Source: Actinomycetota bacterium
GTDB taxonomy: Bacteria; Actinomycetota; UBA4738; HRBIN12
NCBI GenBank assembly: GCA_004366195.1
Contig: SIRV01000191.1
Span: forward strand, 1-6,451
DNA length: 6,451 nt
Reading direction: 5' to 3'
The translations under genes were made by a program, and so were the position numbers. Shown in pieces: positions 4,905 to 6,451 of the stretch. Under the pieces are notes generated by a model. It was not told where the DNA came from, made no database searches, and saw only the letters and a program-made list of their open reading frames with translations. Within the stretch, counting starts at the first letter, position 1. Every line of letters starts with the position of its first letter.

Positions 4905-6301
4905 ATGCCCGAGGGCCCCCGCCTCGAGGTTCCCGAGATCGCCGTGGAGCTCGGCGAGCGCTTCCGCGCGGCCGGGCACGAGCTCGCGCTCGTCGGCGGC
5001 GTCGTGCGGGACCTGCTCCTCGGCCGCGTCCGGCCCGACGCCGAGCTCGACCTGGCCACCGACGCCCCGCCCCGGGAGACGACCCGGATCCTGCGGGGCT
5101 GGGCGGACCGCATCTACCTCGTCGGGGTGCGGTTCGGCACGGTCGGGGCCCGCAAGGGCGACGTCCGGTTCGAGATCACCACCTACCGGGAGGAGATCTA
5201 CCGACACGAGGACCGCAAGCCGGTGGTGACGTTCGCCAAGGACCTCGAGACGGACCTCTCGCGCCGGGACTTCACCATCAACGCGATGGCGGTGCGGCTG
5301 CCCGAGCGGGTGTTCGTCGACCCGTTCGGCGGGGTGCGCGACCTCGCGGCCAAGCGGCTCGACACGCCGCTCGACCCCCAGGTCGCGTTCTCCGACGACC
5401 CCCTGCGGATGCTGCGCGCCGCTCGGTTCGCGGCGCAGCTCGACGTGGACCCGACGCCGCGGGTGCTCGCCGCGATCCGCACGCCGAGCTGGCGCAGATG
5501 CGCGGGCGCCTGGCCATCGTGTCGGCGGAGCGGATCTCCGACGAGCTCTCCAAGCTCCTCGTCGCGCCCCACCCGGCCAAGGGGCTGCGGATCGTCGTGG
5601 AGACGGGGCTCGCGGAGGAGTTCCTGCCAGAGCTGCCTGCCCTCGCGCTCGAGCAGGATCCCGTCCACCGCCACAAGGACGTCCTCAAGCACACGCTCGC
5701 GGTCGTCGAGCGGTGCGAGCCGGACCTCGTGCTTCGCCTCGCCGCCCTCCTGCACGACATCGGCAAGCCGGCGACGCGGCAGATCACCCCCGAGGGGGTG
5801 CAGTTCCACCACCACGAGGTGGTGGGGGCGCGGATGGCCAGGGAGCGGCTGCGGGCCCTCCGGTTCCCCAACGAGGTCGTCGACGACGTCGTGAAGCTCG
5901 TCGAGATGCACCTGCGCTTCCACGGCTACGCCTCGTGGTCGGACGCCGCGGTCCGGCGCTACGTGCGGGACGCGGGGCATCTGCTCGACCGGCTGAACCA
6001 GCTCACCCGGGCCGACTGCACGACGCAGAACCCGCGCAAGGCCCGGGAGCTGCAGGCGCTCCAGGACGACCTCGAGGAGCGGATCGCGCGCCTCGCGGAG
6101 GAGGAGAACCTGCAGGCGATGCGGCCACCGCTCGACGGCAACCAGGTGATGGCGCACCTCGGCATCCCGCCGGGGCCGGACGTGGGCAGGGCCTTGGACC
6201 ACCTCATGCAGGTGCGCCTGGACCGGGGGCCGATCGACGAGGAGGAGGCCTACCGGATCCTCGACGCCTGGGCGGCCGAGCACGGCATCGGGGGGCGGTG
6301 A
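4905..6301 (+). CDS. CCA tRNA nucleotidyltransferase with HD domain, interrupted by a frameshift near 5480
   Basis: This enzyme adds or repairs the 3' CCA of tRNA using CTP and ATP. The actinobacterial gene is often named pcnA or cca. The first half reads in frame from ATG 4905: LVGGVVRDLLLGR at residues 29-41 (nucleotidyltransferase GG-RD-LG motif), the metal site ELDLATDA at 47-54, RRDFTIN at 120-126, and DDPLRMLRAARFA from 164. Homology then switches frame close to 5480, after VLAAIR, and goes on as AELAQMRGRLAIVSAERISDEL, an HD domain with LHDIGK (His at 5753) and HHHEVVGARMA, to the TGA at 6301. The total of 1397 bases is one short of a multiple of three, so one lost base explains it. 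As written, the frame would give 329 residues with a nonsense tail ending at 5894. The gene is normally essential or important, so a sequencing or assembly error is likelier than a true pseudogene. Metal residue 47 is Glu where the family usually has Asp. Its stop overlaps the next gene. Confidence 0.93.
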
Positions 6302-6451
6302 GCCGGCCGCCGGAGGGCCCCTCGAGCCTCGACGGCCTCTCGGGCGCGGAGGTCGCCGAGCGGGTGGCGCGCGGGCTCACCAACGCCGTGCCGCCCGCGC
6401 CGAGCCGCACGGTGCGGGAGATCCTCCGAGCCAACCTGCTCACGCGGTTCA
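6298..6451 (+). CDS. P-type cation-transporting ATPase, N-terminal fragment (cut by window end)
   Basis: Fifty-one residues are present from GTG 6298. The segment LDGLSGAEVAERVARGLTNAV, followed by PSRTVREILRANLLTRF, matches the cytoplasmic N-terminal region that precedes the first membrane helix in bacterial P-type ATPases of the calcium/magnesium or CtpE-like kind, typically GLS-x-EV-ARG-N followed by SRTV-I-RAN-TRFN. The catalytic DKTGT site and all helices lie beyond the window, so ion specificity cannot be judged. GTG was chosen because it overlaps the CCA enzyme stop by four bases (GTGA) with a G6 run just upstream that can act as a ribosome-binding site, implying translational coupling. 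No functional link to tRNA maturation is apparent; read-through co-transcription is likely. Confidence 0.72.
   Translation, partial: MSRPPEGPSSLDGLSGAEVAERVARGLTNAVPPAPSRTVREILRANLLTRF

Noticed and set aside
2195..5113. Leftward open frame of 972 codons crossing the TSUP, Nudix, pilT and HExxH genes
   Set aside because: It covers several clear genes in other frames, is Arg/Pro/Gly-rich nonsense, and only exists because stops are rare at this GC content.
5474..5500. Programmed ribosomal frameshift in the CCA gene
   Set aside because: No X-XXY-YYZ slippery heptamer or stop codon at the junction, and I know of no precedent in this family; a lost base is simpler.
5198..6283. Leftward 361-codon open frame opposite the CCA gene
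   Set aside because: It lies antisense to conserved nucleotidyltransferase and HD motifs and encodes no recognisable domain.
1..6451. tRNA or rRNA genes, CRISPR arrays, insertion sequences
   Set aside because: Nearly all bases are accounted for by coding frames; no spaced repeats, terminal inverted repeats, transposase motifs or tRNA-like cloverleaf sequences were noticed.

Overview
The window is very GC-rich on both strands (above 70% by eye, not computed), with GTG starts, tightly overlapping genes and long antisense open frames. Gene content points to a high-GC actinomycetote. A Nudix gene, a DUF6049-type membrane protein and a divergent CCA-adding enzyme sit together, matching the Mycobacterium tuberculosis order pcnA (Rv3907c) / mutT4 (Rv3908) / Rv3909 / murJ (Rv3910). 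The lineage below phylum cannot be fixed from this window; an orphan pilT and the lack of close similarity to mycobacterial genes suggest an uncultured or deep-branching actinobacterium.

Layout: 1-3329 is a leftward operon, transcribed Nudix hydrolase -> TSUP-family transporter -> DUF6049-type secreted membrane protein -> start of a further gene (murJ expected from synteny), with 4-nt overlap, 1-nt gap and 16-nt overlap between successive genes. pilT (3389-4477) runs rightward and its stop overlaps that of a leftward small membrane protein with an HExxH motif (4474-4860). A 44-bp divergent gap separates that gene from the rightward CCA tRNA nucleotidyltransferase (4905-6301), whose stop overlaps the GTG of a truncated P-type cation ATPase gene (6298 onward). 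There is no gene-free stretch over 300 bases; the two spacers are about 59 and 44 bp.

How the genes work together: the CCA enzyme (tRNA maturation), Nudix hydrolase (nucleotide clean-up), DUF6049 protein and presumed MurJ (cell-envelope synthesis) form a conserved actinobacterial neighbourhood. Here it is interrupted by a TSUP permease between Nudix and DUF6049, and by pilT plus the HExxH protein between Nudix and the CCA gene. No shared pathway for the three inserted genes can be shown from the sequence.

Three anomalies deserve attention. The CCA gene has a -1 frameshift near 5480. The Nudix frame has no ATG/GTG/TTG start, and one missing G in a G5 run (3318-3322) would repair it. The gene at the left edge has an ACG where its start codon should be, behind a perfect AGGAGG. 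Two in-frame tandem duplications (27 bp in the DUF6049 gene, 12 bp in the TSUP gene) are also visible. I did not find a convincing new multi-gene system.
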